A DNA stretch of 64,000 bases from Croceimicrobium sp965656185 (GCA_965656185.1 CBFHJH010000006.1:62001-126000); one strand, 5' to 3'. Positions 18,434-27,172 are shown, counted from the stretch's first letter. Notes: a model not told the origin generated them from the letters alone. A program made the numbers and translations.

Positions 18434-18501
18434 GCATTTGTTTGAGTGATAATGGATTAAGAGCCTGCATTTGTTTATCTTGAAGACCCATACTCTGTAC
18501 T

Positions 18502-19407
18502 ATGCGCACTCTAGTTTTTCTGATGGTTCTTTTTGTGGCTATCCCAATTAAGGCTCAAAATTTTGCGAGCTTTCCCGATAGCAATGCTATTTGGGTTAAT
18601 TCCTACTCCACCTTAAGTTGGGGCACCTTACCCACCTTAAGGCTGCAACACACCCTAAAGTTTTGCCTTAGTAATGAAGACACTATTATCCAGTCTAAAA
18701 ACTATACAAAGCTTTACCGCTGTGGCGCTAACAACGATTACTTTGGCGCAATCGGTTCAGACTCAGCGCAAGTGTTTTTTATACCGAAAGACAGCCTTAC
18801 TCCACTTAAAATTTATGACTTTAACCTACTGCCGGGAGATACTTTAAAAGACATTTATTGCTTGGAATCTTATGGACCGTCCTTGACCGGAATAGGCTTT
18901 CAGCCCATCAGTAGTTTTCAAATGGGTTACCTAACCGTTAGCCAGGTAGACACTATCGAAACCTATCAAGGTTTACGAAGAATGTTATATGTAGGCGGCT
19001 CCGGAATTTGGGTAGAGGGAATTGGCAACAACCAGGGATTGTTTTGGGATCCTTTTGGAAATATATCGGGTTTTGGGATCGCTTTGGAATGCATGAGCGT
19101 GGGCGACTCTACCTATTTCGAAAGCTCTTGGCCAGTTTATCCCAGTGCAATGGCAGGCGCATGTGACCTTAGTTTAGTTACCGCCGAAGCAAAGCAGGTG
19201 GGAATGGAGCTTTTTCCTAACCCCTCCAAGGGTATTTTAAAGATCGAATTACCCGAACCCGGTTCGCTGCAGATATATAATTCGAGTGGCCAAATGCTCT
19301 TTCAAGACCAAGAAGCCTACCGCTTAAACCTGGACCTTAGCGATTGGCCGCAAGGCCTATACTGGGTGAAAGCGGGTTCCGAAACATGTCCATGGATAAA
19401 GCATTAG
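18502..19407 (+). CDS. Secreted T9SS type A sorting-domain protein
   Basis: 301 residues with signal peptide MRTLVFLMVLFVAIPIKAQ. The middle 200 residues are beta-rich without a recognised domain. The C-terminal 80 residues are a T9SS type A sorting domain, with LFPNPSKGILKIELPEPG near residue 235 and a final strand set including LNLDLSDWPQGLYWVKA. It should be exported by the Por machinery and retained at or released from the surface. It is preceded by a terminator, so it is transcribed alone. The role is unknown; it may simply neighbour the giant adhesin by chance. Confidence 0.85.
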   Translation: MRTLVFLMVLFVAIPIKAQNFASFPDSNAIWVNSYSTLSWGTLPTLRLQHTLKFCLSNEDTIIQSKNYTKLYRCGANNDYFGAIGSDSAQVFFIPKDSLTPLKIYDFNLLPGDTLKDIYCLESYGPSLTGIGFQPISSFQMGYLTVSQVDTIETYQGLRRMLYVGGSGIWVEGIGNNQGLFWDPFGNISGFGIALECMSVGDSTYFESSWPVYPSAMAGACDLSLVTAEAKQVGMELFPNPSKGILKIELPEPGSLQIYNSSGQMLFQDQEAYRLNLDLSDWPQGLYWVKAGSETCPWIKH

Positions 19408-19557
19408 ACAGGTAAAGGGCTTATCCTTCTGCAACACAGCCTTTATCCTTCGCCTGAAAGGCAGCTCATCGCTAGATAAAAACAAGTCCTTAGGCTTAAG
19501 CCTTGAAATTTTATAGAAACGATTGCCTTTCCATAACTTAGCGGCAAAAGAATTTTC

Positions 19558-20337
19558 ATGTCTCAATTTATCCTCTCCGAACGCATTGGTGCGGTCTTAA
19601 AAGTGACCCTTAATAGGGCCAATAAATTCAACTCTTTTGTGCGAGAAATGGCCATGGCCTTGCAGGCCGAGCTAAGCAAGGCACAAGCAGACCCCGAAAT
19701 TCGAGCGGTTCTGATTAATGGAGAAGGAAAGGCTTTTTGTGCCGGTCAAGATCTCGGTGAAGCTACCGATCCCAATGGCCCGGAGCTTAGCAAGATCGTT
19801 ACGGAGCATTACAACCCCATCATTTCCCAGATCCGCAATTTAGAAAAGCCGGTCGTAGCAGCGGTAAATGGAGTGGCCGCCGGAGCCGGAGCCAATATTG
19901 CCTTGGCCTGCGATATTGTGGTAGCGGCAGAGTCGGCTTCCTTTATTCAGGCTTTTTCCAAGATCGGCTTAATTCCGGATAGCGGCGGTACTTATACTTT
20001 GCCGCGCCTGGTTGGAATGCAAAAGGCTTCGGCACTCATGCTTTTAGGAGAAAAGGTGGGAGCCGCTGAAGCAGAGCAAATGGGTATGATCTATAAAGCA
20101 TTACCCGATGAGGGCTTTTTAGCGACAGCTCAAAAAATTGCCGAGCAGTTAAGCAAAATGCCCACCCTAGCCATAGCCCGTACCAAGGCATTATTAAACG
20201 CTACTTACACCAATGACCTGGCTGAGCAGTTGGCTCTGGAGGACAAATATCAAACCGAATGCGGAGCCTCGCATGATTATCAGGAAGGAACGGGGGCATT
20301 CTTAGAGAAGCGTAAACCGGAGTTCAAAGGACACTAA
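19558..20337 (+). CDS. paaG: 2-(1,2-epoxy-1,2-dihydrophenyl)acetyl-CoA isomerase PaaG
   Basis: 259-residue crotonase-fold isomerase. It converts the unstable ring epoxide to the seven-membered oxepin-CoA. Features are the oxyanion-hole segments FCAGQDLGE (about 60-68) and GVAAGAGANIALACDIV (about 105-121), and the isomerase signature AFSKIGLIPDSGGTYTLPRL, in which the Asp of PDSGG is the catalytic acid described for PaaG. This segment closely parallels E. coli PaaG, which distinguishes it from hydratases. It is followed after 55 bases by paaH on the same strand, probably as one transcript. Confidence 0.94.
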   Translation: MSQFILSERIGAVLKVTLNRANKFNSFVREMAMALQAELSKAQADPEIRAVLINGEGKAFCAGQDLGEATDPNGPELSKIVTEHYNPIISQIRNLEKPVVAAVNGVAAGAGANIALACDIVVAAESASFIQAFSKIGLIPDSGGTYTLPRLVGMQKASALMLLGEKVGAAEAEQMGMIYKALPDEGFLATAQKIAEQLSKMPTLAIARTKALLNATYTNDLAEQLALEDKYQTECGASHDYQEGTGAFLEKRKPEFKGH

Positions 20338-20392
20338 ATAAATCAAGGCTTTTGCGGTAATCGCATCAGGCGAAAGCCTAAAAAAACATAAG

Positions 20393-21547
20393 ATGAAAGT
20401 AGGTATTGTAGGCGCCGGAGCCATGGGCTCTGGTATTGCTCAGGTGGCGGCGCAAAACGGACACGAGGTAATTATTGTGGATACGCACCGCGCTGCCCTA
20501 GAGCGTTCACGCCAGGGGCACGAAAAGATCATGGCGCGTTTGGAGGAAAAGGGTCGCCTTTCGGCGGATGAGACCAAGGCGATTCTCAAGCGCATTAAGT
20601 ACGATACTGGAATGGCCAGTATGGAGTCTTGTGGCTTGGTGATTGAGGCGATTATCGAAGATCTGGAAATTAAAAAAGAGATCTTTCGTCACCTGGATGA
20701 GCTCTGTGATGATGACTGTATTTTGGCTTCCAATACCAGCTCCCTTTCAATTGCCTCCATAGCCTCGGCGGTGAAGGATCCCGGCCGGGTTTTGGGCATC
20801 CACTTTTTTAATCCGGCCCCCTTAATGCCTTTGGTCGAGATCATTCCTTCTATTACAACAAATCCGGAAACCACCAATCAAGCAAAAGAGTTGATCGACG
20901 CTTGGGGAAAGGTTACCGTTTTGGCCAAAGATACTCCCGGCTTTATCGTAAATCGCGTAGCCCGCCCATTTTACAGTGAAGCGGTACGCATTTATGAAGA
21001 GGGAATGGCCGATCCCGCAACGATCGATTGGGCGCTTACCGAGCTGGGAGGATTCAGGATGGGACCTTTTACCCTGATGGATTTCATTGGTCACGATGTA
21101 AACTACGCGGTTACCGAAAGTGTGTGGACCGCCTTTTTCTACGACCCTCGTTATAAGCCAAACTTTAGCCAGAAGCGCCTCGTAGAAGCAGGTCGCCTGG
21201 GACGAAAAACCGGCTTTGGTTTTTACGATTACCGTGAGGGAGCCCCAAAGCCCACTCCTAATAAGGACGCCGCTCTGGGTGAGCAGATCTTGCACCGGAT
21301 TTTAGTGATGTTGATCAATGAAGCGGCAGATGCTCTGCATTTAGGGGTTGCTTCGGCAAAAGATATCGACTTGGCCATGACCAAGGGGGTTAATTATCCT
21401 AAAGGGCTCCTAGCGTGGGCCGATGAGGTCGGAGTGAAGCAAGTTTTAGAACAATTGGACGCCTTGTACGATGATTACCGTGAGGATAGATACCGCGCGT
21501 CGGTGCTGCTGAGACGCAAGGCCCGCTTGTCGGAGAGCTTCTTCTAG
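20393..21547 (+). CDS. paaH: 3-hydroxyadipyl-CoA dehydrogenase PaaH
   Basis: 384-residue NAD-dependent 3-hydroxyacyl-CoA dehydrogenase that oxidises 3-hydroxyadipyl-CoA to 3-oxoadipyl-CoA. The Rossmann motif is GAGAMGSGIAQVAAQNGHEV (residues about 7-26), and the catalytic His lies in GIHFFNPAPLMPLVEI near residue 137. Two C-terminal 3HCDH domains follow (GFIVNRVARPFYSEA and INEAADALHLGVAS). It is shorter than E. coli PaaH (475), lacking part of the inter-domain extension, but both dehydrogenase domains are present. It lies directly after paaG, with no terminator in the 55-base spacer. Confidence 0.92.
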   Translation: MKVGIVGAGAMGSGIAQVAAQNGHEVIIVDTHRAALERSRQGHEKIMARLEEKGRLSADETKAILKRIKYDTGMASMESCGLVIEAIIEDLEIKKEIFRHLDELCDDDCILASNTSSLSIASIASAVKDPGRVLGIHFFNPAPLMPLVEIIPSITTNPETTNQAKELIDAWGKVTVLAKDTPGFIVNRVARPFYSEAVRIYEEGMADPATIDWALTELGGFRMGPFTLMDFIGHDVNYAVTESVWTAFFYDPRYKPNFSQKRLVEAGRLGRKTGFGFYDYREGAPKPTPNKDAALGEQILHRILVMLINEAADALHLGVASAKDIDLAMTKGVNYPKGLLAWADEVGVKQVLEQLDALYDDYREDRYRASVLLRRKARLSESFF

Positions 21548-21621
21548 AAAATTTTTATAAACTTTTAGCAAAAGCCTGTAATTTAGAGGACCCTACTGCA
21601 ACTAACAGTAAAAAAACCTCT

Positions 21622-23100
21622 ATGCATATCGAATTATTCAGGCATCAATTCAAGAAAATCTTTCGCTCCTCTTTCTTTAGACAGGGCTGGGGGGTTAAGA
21701 TCTTATTGGCTCTTGTAGCACTGTACTTCTTGGCTTCTTTTGGCCTTTTGGGCTACTTCATGAAGGAAATCCTTGTGGAAGCATTTCCCGAAGCGGAGAA
21801 ATTAAGTCCGATCTTTAGCCAAGGCGTCTTATTTTATTTTCTCGCGGATTTGGCCATGCGCTTTTTCCTGCAAGACCTCAGTGTGCTGTCGGTGCAACAT
21901 TACCTTACTTTACCGCTTTCAAAAAAGCGGGTGGTGCACTTCCTTTTGCAGAGCTCCATTTTTAATTTCTTCAACCTCATCCCATTATTATTTATAATTC
22001 CTTGGGCCATAAGGGTAATGCCCGGTGAATATGGTTTGCTAGGAACACTAGCGTGGAGCGGAGCTTATTTGGCTTTGATCTTGAGCAATCACTTTATCGC
22101 GATCTACCTAAAGCGAGTCTTGGCGGTAAAGCCTATCATAACCATTGGTTTTGGGGTTTTCGTCGCTTTAAGCTTCATTGCTAACAGCATGGAGTGGATT
22201 GACCTTAGGTCGCTTTCGGTGGCAATTTATAGTCCTTTGGCCGAGCAAACCTATTGGGCGGGGCTTCCCTTGGTGCTAATGGTCCTGGCCTATCTCTTAA
22301 ACTATCAGTTTTTACTAGGCATGACCCACCTAGACCGTTGGCAAACCAAGGCTAAGCAGGCCTCTGGCCTTCGCTTCAATTTTTTAGAAGAGCGCGGTTT
22401 TATTGGAACGATGATCGCCAACGAATTAAAACTGATCACTCGGAATCGCCGAACTAAAACGGCGGTTTTCTTGGGCCTTTTTATGAGTCTTTATGGGCTT
22501 ATTTTTTATACGCAGGAAATGTATTCTGAATCTTACTCATGGCTTCTGTTTGTGGGCATATTCATGACCGGCATATTCATGATCAATTATGGCCAATTCT
22601 TGGTGAGCTGGGAAAGCTCCTATTTTGACGGGATCCTTACGCGGGCCTATTCTATGGAAGACTTTTACCGCTCTAAGTACTACTTAATGGTCTTCAGCAC
22701 AGTAATCATGTACGTGATCACTTTACCCTATGTGTATTTCGGTATTCATGCGCTTTACATAAACACTACGGCGGCGATCTATAACATTGGCATTAACAGT
22801 GCCGTGCTCCTTTTTGCGAGCACTTATAATAAGAAACCGATCGACTTGAGCCGAGGGTCGGCCTTTAATTACCAAGGGACCGGGGCGGCTCAATTTGTAA
22901 TTGTTATTCCCCTCATTGTGGTGCCCATTTTAATTTTTCAAGGGTTTAATGTTTTTGACCTGCCCGAGTACGGCCTGTTATTCCTAGCATTGATGGGCTT
23001 GGTGGGAATTGCTACCAGCGGTTATTTTATCCGTCAAACGGTGATCAATTTTAAAGAGAAAAAATATAATAATGCGGCGGGTTACCGTCAGCGCGACTAA
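21622..23100 (+). CDS. ABC transporter permease, DUF5687 family
   Basis: 492-residue integral membrane protein with about ten to twelve hydrophobic segments, for example ILLALVALYFLASFGLLGYF near residue 30 and a cluster at the C-terminus. Family features are HQFKKIFRSSFF at the start and LPLSKKRVVHFLL near residue 98, typical of Bacteroidota DUF5687 exporter permeases. It is followed after 11 bases by its ATPase. The substrate is unknown. Its position right after paaGH could mean a link to CoA intermediates or aromatic acid transport, but nothing in the sequence proves it. Confidence 0.85.
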   Translation: MHIELFRHQFKKIFRSSFFRQGWGVKILLALVALYFLASFGLLGYFMKEILVEAFPEAEKLSPIFSQGVLFYFLADLAMRFFLQDLSVLSVQHYLTLPLSKKRVVHFLLQSSIFNFFNLIPLLFIIPWAIRVMPGEYGLLGTLAWSGAYLALILSNHFIAIYLKRVLAVKPIITIGFGVFVALSFIANSMEWIDLRSLSVAIYSPLAEQTYWAGLPLVLMVLAYLLNYQFLLGMTHLDRWQTKAKQASGLRFNFLEERGFIGTMIANELKLITRNRRTKTAVFLGLFMSLYGLIFYTQEMYSESYSWLLFVGIFMTGIFMINYGQFLVSWESSYFDGILTRAYSMEDFYRSKYYLMVFSTVIMYVITLPYVYFGIHALYINTTAAIYNIGINSAVLLFASTYNKKPIDLSRGSAFNYQGTGAAQFVIVIPLIVVPILIFQGFNVFDLPEYGLLFLALMGLVGIATSGYFIRQTVINFKEKKYNNAAGYRQRD

Positions 23101-23111
23101 AAGCATAAAAG

Positions 23112-23849
23112 ATGAATAGTATTAGTATTAAAAACCTCAAGAAGTCATACAGCGGTAACACGGTATTGAACGTGGAAAGCCTGGACTTAAAAGCTGGTCA
23201 ATCTTTTGGCTTGGTGGGCAACAATGGAGCGGGCAAAACCACTCTTTTTCGCCTTATCTTAGATTTGATCCAGGCCGATGAGGGAAGTGTCCTCAGCAAG
23301 GGCGAAGATGTAGCCCAGTTCGAGGAATGGAAAAATTACACCGGTAGTTTTATAGACGAAGGTTTCTTGATCGACTATTTAACGCCAGATGAGTATTTTG
23401 CCTTCATCGCCAAGTTGCATAAAATGAGTTCCGGCGATCTGGAGGCCGTCTTAGATCGTTATGATGATTTTTTTAGCGATGAAATTCGGGGAAAGAAAAA
23501 ATACATCCGAGACCTAAGTAAGGGTAACCAAAAGAAGGTAGGAATCGTAGGCGCCCTGATCGGCAATCCAGATATCCTTGTTTTGGATGAGCCTTTTGCC
23601 AATCTAGACCCTTCTACTCAGTTTAGATTATTGGATGAGTTAAAACGACTGGACGAGGAAACGGACATTACCCTGATCATATCTAGCCATGATCTGGGCC
23701 ATGTAGCCAAATTCTGCGAACGCATCGTTATACTGGATCACGGTGAAGTGGTGAAGGATATTCAGACCAATGAAGCAACTCTTAAGGAGCTTGAGGATTT
23801 TTTTATCAAAAAAATCCGCGGAAGTGAAGCCGCTGAGCTTGAGGCTTGA
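23112..23849 (+). CDS. ABC transporter ATP-binding protein
   Basis: 245-residue ATPase. Walker A is GNNGAGKTT (about 36-44), the signature is LSKGNQKKVG (about 137-146), Walker B is ILVLDEPFANLDP (about 156-168), and the switch His is in SSHDLGHV. It is one subunit of a two-gene exporter with the DUF5687 permease encoded 11 bases upstream. The short spacing indicates co-translation. No periplasmic binding protein is encoded nearby, which favours export over import. Confidence 0.93.
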   Translation: MNSISIKNLKKSYSGNTVLNVESLDLKAGQSFGLVGNNGAGKTTLFRLILDLIQADEGSVLSKGEDVAQFEEWKNYTGSFIDEGFLIDYLTPDEYFAFIAKLHKMSSGDLEAVLDRYDDFFSDEIRGKKKYIRDLSKGNQKKVGIVGALIGNPDILVLDEPFANLDPSTQFRLLDELKRLDEETDITLIISSHDLGHVAKFCERIVILDHGEVVKDIQTNEATLKELEDFFIKKIRGSEAAELEA

Positions 23850-23877
23850 AACGAGCTTAACTTTAATGGAATGAAAA

Positions 23878-24198
23878 ATGCCTAAGGTCGAATTTAAGGG
23901 AAAGACTTTAAAAGTTTCAGCGGGAGCTAATTTGCGTAAATCCTTGAAAGGGGCGGGTTTGACTCCTCATAATGGAAAAGCTGCTTGGCTCAATTGCAAA
24001 GGCCTCGGCACTTGCGGCACTTGTGCGGTAGAGGTGCTTTCGGGTCAAGTGAACGAGTACAGCCCGCAGGAAAAATGGCGATTGAACTTTCCACCACATC
24101 GAGCCGAAAATGGCTTGCGCTTGGCTTGTCAGCTGAAGGTTACGGATGACTTAAAGCTTAAAAAGCATCCAGGTTTTTGGGGCGAGAAGAAACCTTAA
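23878..24198 (+). CDS. [2Fe-2S] ferredoxin
   Basis: 106-residue small iron-sulfur protein with Cys-X5-Cys-X2-Cys (CKGLGTCGTC, about residues 40-49) and a distal Cys in LACQ near residue 83. The spacing differs by one residue from the plant-type Cys-X4-Cys-X2-Cys cluster of PaaE. It lies 28 bases after the ABC ATPase gene. It is a possible electron carrier, but the PaaABC epoxidase already has PaaE, so the partner is unknown. Confidence 0.85.
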   Translation: MPKVEFKGKTLKVSAGANLRKSLKGAGLTPHNGKAAWLNCKGLGTCGTCAVEVLSGQVNEYSPQEKWRLNFPPHRAENGLRLACQLKVTDDLKLKKHPGFWGEKKP

Positions 24199-24224
24199 TT
24201 ATCGACTAGCCGCTAGGAAAAGCC

Positions 24225-24232
24225 TAATTTTG
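24225..24232 (+). promoter_or_regulatory. Putative -7 element with near-leaderless spacing
   Basis: TAATTTTG matches TAnnTTTG and ends only four bases before the ATG at 24237. If used, transcription would begin at or next to the start codon. Confidence 0.45.
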
Positions 24233-24236
24233 CGGC

Positions 24237-24719
24237 ATGAAAAGACAGAAGCGCGATCATATTGCAGAGGCCATTGCCGACTTTGAGGCAATGAAAGCGG
24301 AGGAGCAAGGAAAAATGGTAGCCAGAGTTATGGAAGACCAACCGTACATTATGGGCTTCCTCACCAATATTGCCGACGATTTTAGTGATGACCAGCATGA
24401 GTCCTTAGTAGATTCGGTCTTGATTTTGCTCAATGCCTTTATCGCGGCGGGCATGCCTATCAGTATGATTCCCGCTCCGGTTATCGAAGAGGTAATCAAG
24501 GAAAAGACCGAGGCTTATGAAGAAGCTTCTAAGAATGACGTTTTTACCGATAGCCCCAAGGTGTTCGACGACCTTAAAAACCGGGCTATTTTCAAAGCCA
24601 AGTTAGATAAGGCTCCAGCCGACGAGCAAGCGAATTTCAATTTGATCCTCGATGTGCTTATTTCATTGATCGAACGCATGGCGGACTATGATCAAAACAA
24701 ATTGGAAGAAGAGAAATGA
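24237..24719 (+). CDS. Helical cytoplasmic protein of unknown function
   Basis: 160 residues, acidic and mostly helical, without signal peptide, membrane segment or recognised motif. The start is MKRQKRDHIAEAIADFEAMK. A hydrophobic helix-like stretch LVDSVLILLNAFIAAGMPIS lies near residues 61-80. Its stop overlaps the start of the PaaI thioesterase in an ATGA arrangement (24716-24719), so the two are translationally coupled. A possible promoter sits immediately upstream. I do not recognise the family; coupling to PaaI suggests but does not show a role in phenylacetate metabolism. Confidence 0.75.
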   Translation: MKRQKRDHIAEAIADFEAMKAEEQGKMVARVMEDQPYIMGFLTNIADDFSDDQHESLVDSVLILLNAFIAAGMPISMIPAPVIEEVIKEKTEAYEEASKNDVFTDSPKVFDDLKNRAIFKAKLDKAPADEQANFNLILDVLISLIERMADYDQNKLEEEK

Positions 24720-25123
24720 AAAGCGCCCAGGAAGTAGTTAAGACCATGTACGATGGGGATGCTTTTAGTCAGTGGCTCGGCATCGCGGTAGAGGCGGTTG
24801 ACCCTGGTTACTGTAAACTGAGCATGACCATTAGGGAAGAAATGACCAATGGTTTTAAGATCGCTCACGGCGGAATTTCATATTCTTTGGCAGATAGCGC
24901 TTTGGCCTTTGCCTCAAATGGCCACGGTAGTCACGCCCTTTCCATTGAGACTTCCATTTCGCATTTAAAGCCCGCTAAAGCCGGAACAAAGATCTGGGCC
25001 GAGGCAACCGAGATTCGCAAATCACGTAGTGTAGGTATCTATGAAGTACGCGTCTTTACTGATAATGAGGAGCTTATTGCACACTTTAAAGGCACAGTTT
25101 TTCGCAAAGAAAGCACTTGGTAA
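24716..25123 (+). CDS. paaI: Hydroxyphenylacetyl-CoA thioesterase PaaI
   Basis: 135-residue hot-dog-fold thioesterase. Family features are FKIAHGGISYSLADSALAFA (about 43-62), in which the HGG loop and the Asp of LADSA are the catalytic region, and HLKPAKAGTKIWAEA. In the phenylacetate pathway PaaI hydrolyses dead-end or excess CoA thioesters, freeing coenzyme A. The start ATG overlaps the previous gene's stop by four bases. The NUDIX-type regulator gene follows after 45 bases. Confidence 0.92.
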   Translation: MKSAQEVVKTMYDGDAFSQWLGIAVEAVDPGYCKLSMTIREEMTNGFKIAHGGISYSLADSALAFASNGHGSHALSIETSISHLKPAKAGTKIWAEATEIRKSRSVGIYEVRVFTDNEELIAHFKGTVFRKESTW

Positions 25124-25137
25124 AATAAAATCCCTAA

Positions 25138-25160
25138 CTTAGTGTTATTATCACACTAAG
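25138..25160 (+). promoter_or_regulatory. Perfect palindromic operator upstream of the NUDIX regulator
   Basis: CTTAGTGT (25138-25145), spacer TATTATC, ACACTAAG (25153-25160): 8-bp perfect arms with 23-bp total span, ending 8 bases before the regulator ATG. The span suits a winged-helix dimer. There is no T tract, so it is not a terminator. It is a likely autoregulatory site, and I did not notice another exact copy elsewhere in the window. Confidence 0.65.
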
Positions 25161-25168
25161 CCTGATCC

Positions 25169-25870
25169 ATGAGAGTAGAGTTTACAGAAGACGATTTTAA
25201 GGTAGCCCTGTCTACCAGTGTAGTGCTTTATGGCTTCGACGGTGAGAACCTGAAATTATTAATTGCCACCAAAAGCAATGAGCCTTTTGCTGGTGCTAAT
25301 GTATTGCCATCGGTTAAGGTAAGACCCAACGAAGACTGCTTTATGGTGGCGAAAGAGCTAATGCGTCGCATAACGGGCCGAGACGATTGGCCAGTGGAGA
25401 TCCTCAATGCCTTTTCGGATCCTTATCGCAATCCTTCCGGACGAGTAGTAAACATTTCATACTACGGAACTTTGCGTTTGGGTGAAGCGCTCGAAAAGGA
25501 CCTCAAACGGAGTGAGTATCGATGGGTAAGCGTGCAAGACCTTCCTCCTTTAGCCTATGATCATTCGGAGATCGTTGAATACTCACGGGAGCGCCTTAAG
25601 CGTCGCGTGAAGCGCCGCCCCATCGGCTTTAGCCTCTTACCGGAAGAGTTTACTTTAAACCAGATTCAAACCTTGTATGAGGCGGCTTTGGGTAAAGAAC
25701 TCGATAAACGGAACTTTCGTCGTAAGTTGCTAAAAAGTGAACTTTTGATCGAAACCGGCAAAACTGTGCGCAGTTCACCGCGTGCCAAAAGGCCCTCTGC
25801 CTTGTTCCGTTTCGATGAGAAGAAGTATCAAACCATGACCCTGAAGGGCTACGATTTCGTATACCAATAA
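25169..25870 (+). CDS. NUDIX-fold transcriptional regulator with winged helix (NrtR-like)
   Basis: 233 residues. The N-terminal NUDIX-like domain (about 1-140) starts VALSTSVVLYGFDGENLKLL. The segment where the NUDIX box should be (PNEDCFMVAKELMRRITG) lacks the G-x5-E and REUxEE acidic residues, so hydrolase activity is probably lost and the fold kept for ligand sensing. The C-terminal part (about 150-233) is the winged-helix domain of the NrtR family (FTLNQIQTLYEAALGKELDKRNFRRKL in parts), followed by a basic wing. A perfect palindrome lies directly upstream. The gene sits between paaI and paaJ, making it a candidate controller of phenylacetate genes. No PaaX- or PaaR-type gene is visible in the catabolic region. 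Confidence 0.87.
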   Translation: MRVEFTEDDFKVALSTSVVLYGFDGENLKLLIATKSNEPFAGANVLPSVKVRPNEDCFMVAKELMRRITGRDDWPVEILNAFSDPYRNPSGRVVNISYYGTLRLGEALEKDLKRSEYRWVSVQDLPPLAYDHSEIVEYSRERLKRRVKRRPIGFSLLPEEFTLNQIQTLYEAALGKELDKRNFRRKLLKSELLIETGKTVRSSPRAKRPSALFRFDEKKYQTMTLKGYDFVYQ

Positions 25871-25936
25871 TTAGCCCCTTCGCTCCGGGTTTGCGATATT
25901 CGCGATGAATTTGTTTTCATCTCAAAGAAGACTCGC

Positions 25937-27145
25937 ATGAAAGAAGCATATATCGTTGACGGAATTCGCACTCCAATTGGCAGTTTTGGCGGGACCCTTT
26001 CAGCCGTAAGAGCCGATGATCTAGGCGCTCTAGTTATAAAGGAACTTATGGAACGCAACCAAGGTGTAGATCCAAAGGCTATAGCCGATGTGATCATGGG
26101 GTGTGCAAATCAAGCCGGTGAAGACAATCGTAATGTGGCTCGCATGAGTGCTTTGTTGGCAGGACTACCCTTTTCGGTGCCTGGAGAAACGGTAAATCGC
26201 TTATGTGCAAGTGGCATGAGCACTGGTGCACAGGCAATGCGAGCGGTGCGCAATGGCGACGGAGACCTTTTTGTGACCGGCGGCTTAGAGCACATGACCC
26301 GTGCTCCATATGTAATGAGCAAGCCAAGCAAAGCCTTTGGTACCGATTCAAAAATGTACGACAGCTCTTTCGGTTGGCGATTCGTTAATAAAGAAATGTT
26401 TAAGCGCTATGGTACAGACGCGATGGGTGAGACTGCCGAAAACCTGGTAGAAGCCTATAATATTAGTCGCGAGGATCAAGACAAATTTGCCTTGTGGTCG
26501 CAGCAAAAGGCCAGTGCCGCAAGAGATAATGGTCGGTTAGCGGAAGAAATTGTAGCGGTAAACATTCCGAGACGTAAGCAAGAAGATCTGATTTTTGACA
26601 AAGATGAGTTCATCAAGCCTAATTCGAGCTTAGAGATCTTGGCAAAACTGCGACCTGCATTTAAGAAGGAGGGAGGCTCGGTAACCGCTGGGAACGCCTC
26701 CGGACTTAATGATGGGGCGGCCGCCTTATTAGTGGCATCCGAGCAAGGCTTAAAAGACCACGATTTAAAACCTATGGCGCGTATGGCGTCTATGGGTGTG
26801 GCAGGAGTAGAGCCGCGTGTAATGGGTATAGGTCCGGTCTACGCTTCAGAAATGGCCTTAAAAAAAGCAGGCTTAAGCTTGGACGACATGGACATTATTG
26901 AGCTAAATGAAGCATTCGCCGCCCAGGTTTTAGCGTGCACACGCCTAATGGGATTAGAAGACCAAGATCCACGTATCAACCCTAATGGAGGCGCCATTGC
27001 TTTGGGCCATCCCTTAGGTATGTCAGGAGCTCGTTTATTGCAAACCGCAGCGATCCAGTTACAAAAATCCGGTAAGCGTTATGCCCTTTGTACCATGTGT
27101 ATTGGGGTGGGACAGGGTTATGCCGTGGTGCTCGAACGCGCCTAG
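25937..27145 (+). CDS. paaJ: 3-oxoadipyl-CoA / 3-oxo-5,6-dehydrosuberyl-CoA thiolase PaaJ
   Basis: 402-residue thiolase that cleaves 3-oxoadipyl-CoA to succinyl-CoA and acetyl-CoA, and the dehydrosuberyl-CoA intermediate earlier in the pathway. The nucleophilic Cys is in NRLCASGMSTG near residue 90, the catalytic His in GGAIALGHPLGMSGAR near residue 356, and the second Cys in CTMCIGVGQG near residue 386. The N-terminus AYIVDGIRTPIGSFGG is typical of the PaaJ/PcaF group. It is placed after the NUDIX regulator, with 66 bases between. A general acetyl-CoA C-acyltransferase role is possible, but the neighbourhood favours PaaJ. Confidence 0.9.
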   Translation: MKEAYIVDGIRTPIGSFGGTLSAVRADDLGALVIKELMERNQGVDPKAIADVIMGCANQAGEDNRNVARMSALLAGLPFSVPGETVNRLCASGMSTGAQAMRAVRNGDGDLFVTGGLEHMTRAPYVMSKPSKAFGTDSKMYDSSFGWRFVNKEMFKRYGTDAMGETAENLVEAYNISREDQDKFALWSQQKASAARDNGRLAEEIVAVNIPRRKQEDLIFDKDEFIKPNSSLEILAKLRPAFKKEGGSVTAGNASGLNDGAAALLVASEQGLKDHDLKPMARMASMGVAGVEPRVMGIGPVYASEMALKKAGLSLDDMDIIELNEAFAAQVLACTRLMGLEDQDPRINPNGGAIALGHPLGMSGARLLQTAAIQLQKSGKRYALCTMCIGVGQGYAVVLERA

Positions 27146-27172
27146 GCAACGCTTTGGTTCTTAGCCGTCTGA

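Noticed and set aside
20345..20386. Hairpin AGGCTTT...AAAGCCT between paaG and paaH as a terminator
   Set aside because: On the plus strand it is followed by A residues rather than T; paaG and paaH are probably co-transcribed.
20822..21295. 157-codon minus-strand frame over paaH
   Set aside because: Antisense shadow of a conserved dehydrogenase.
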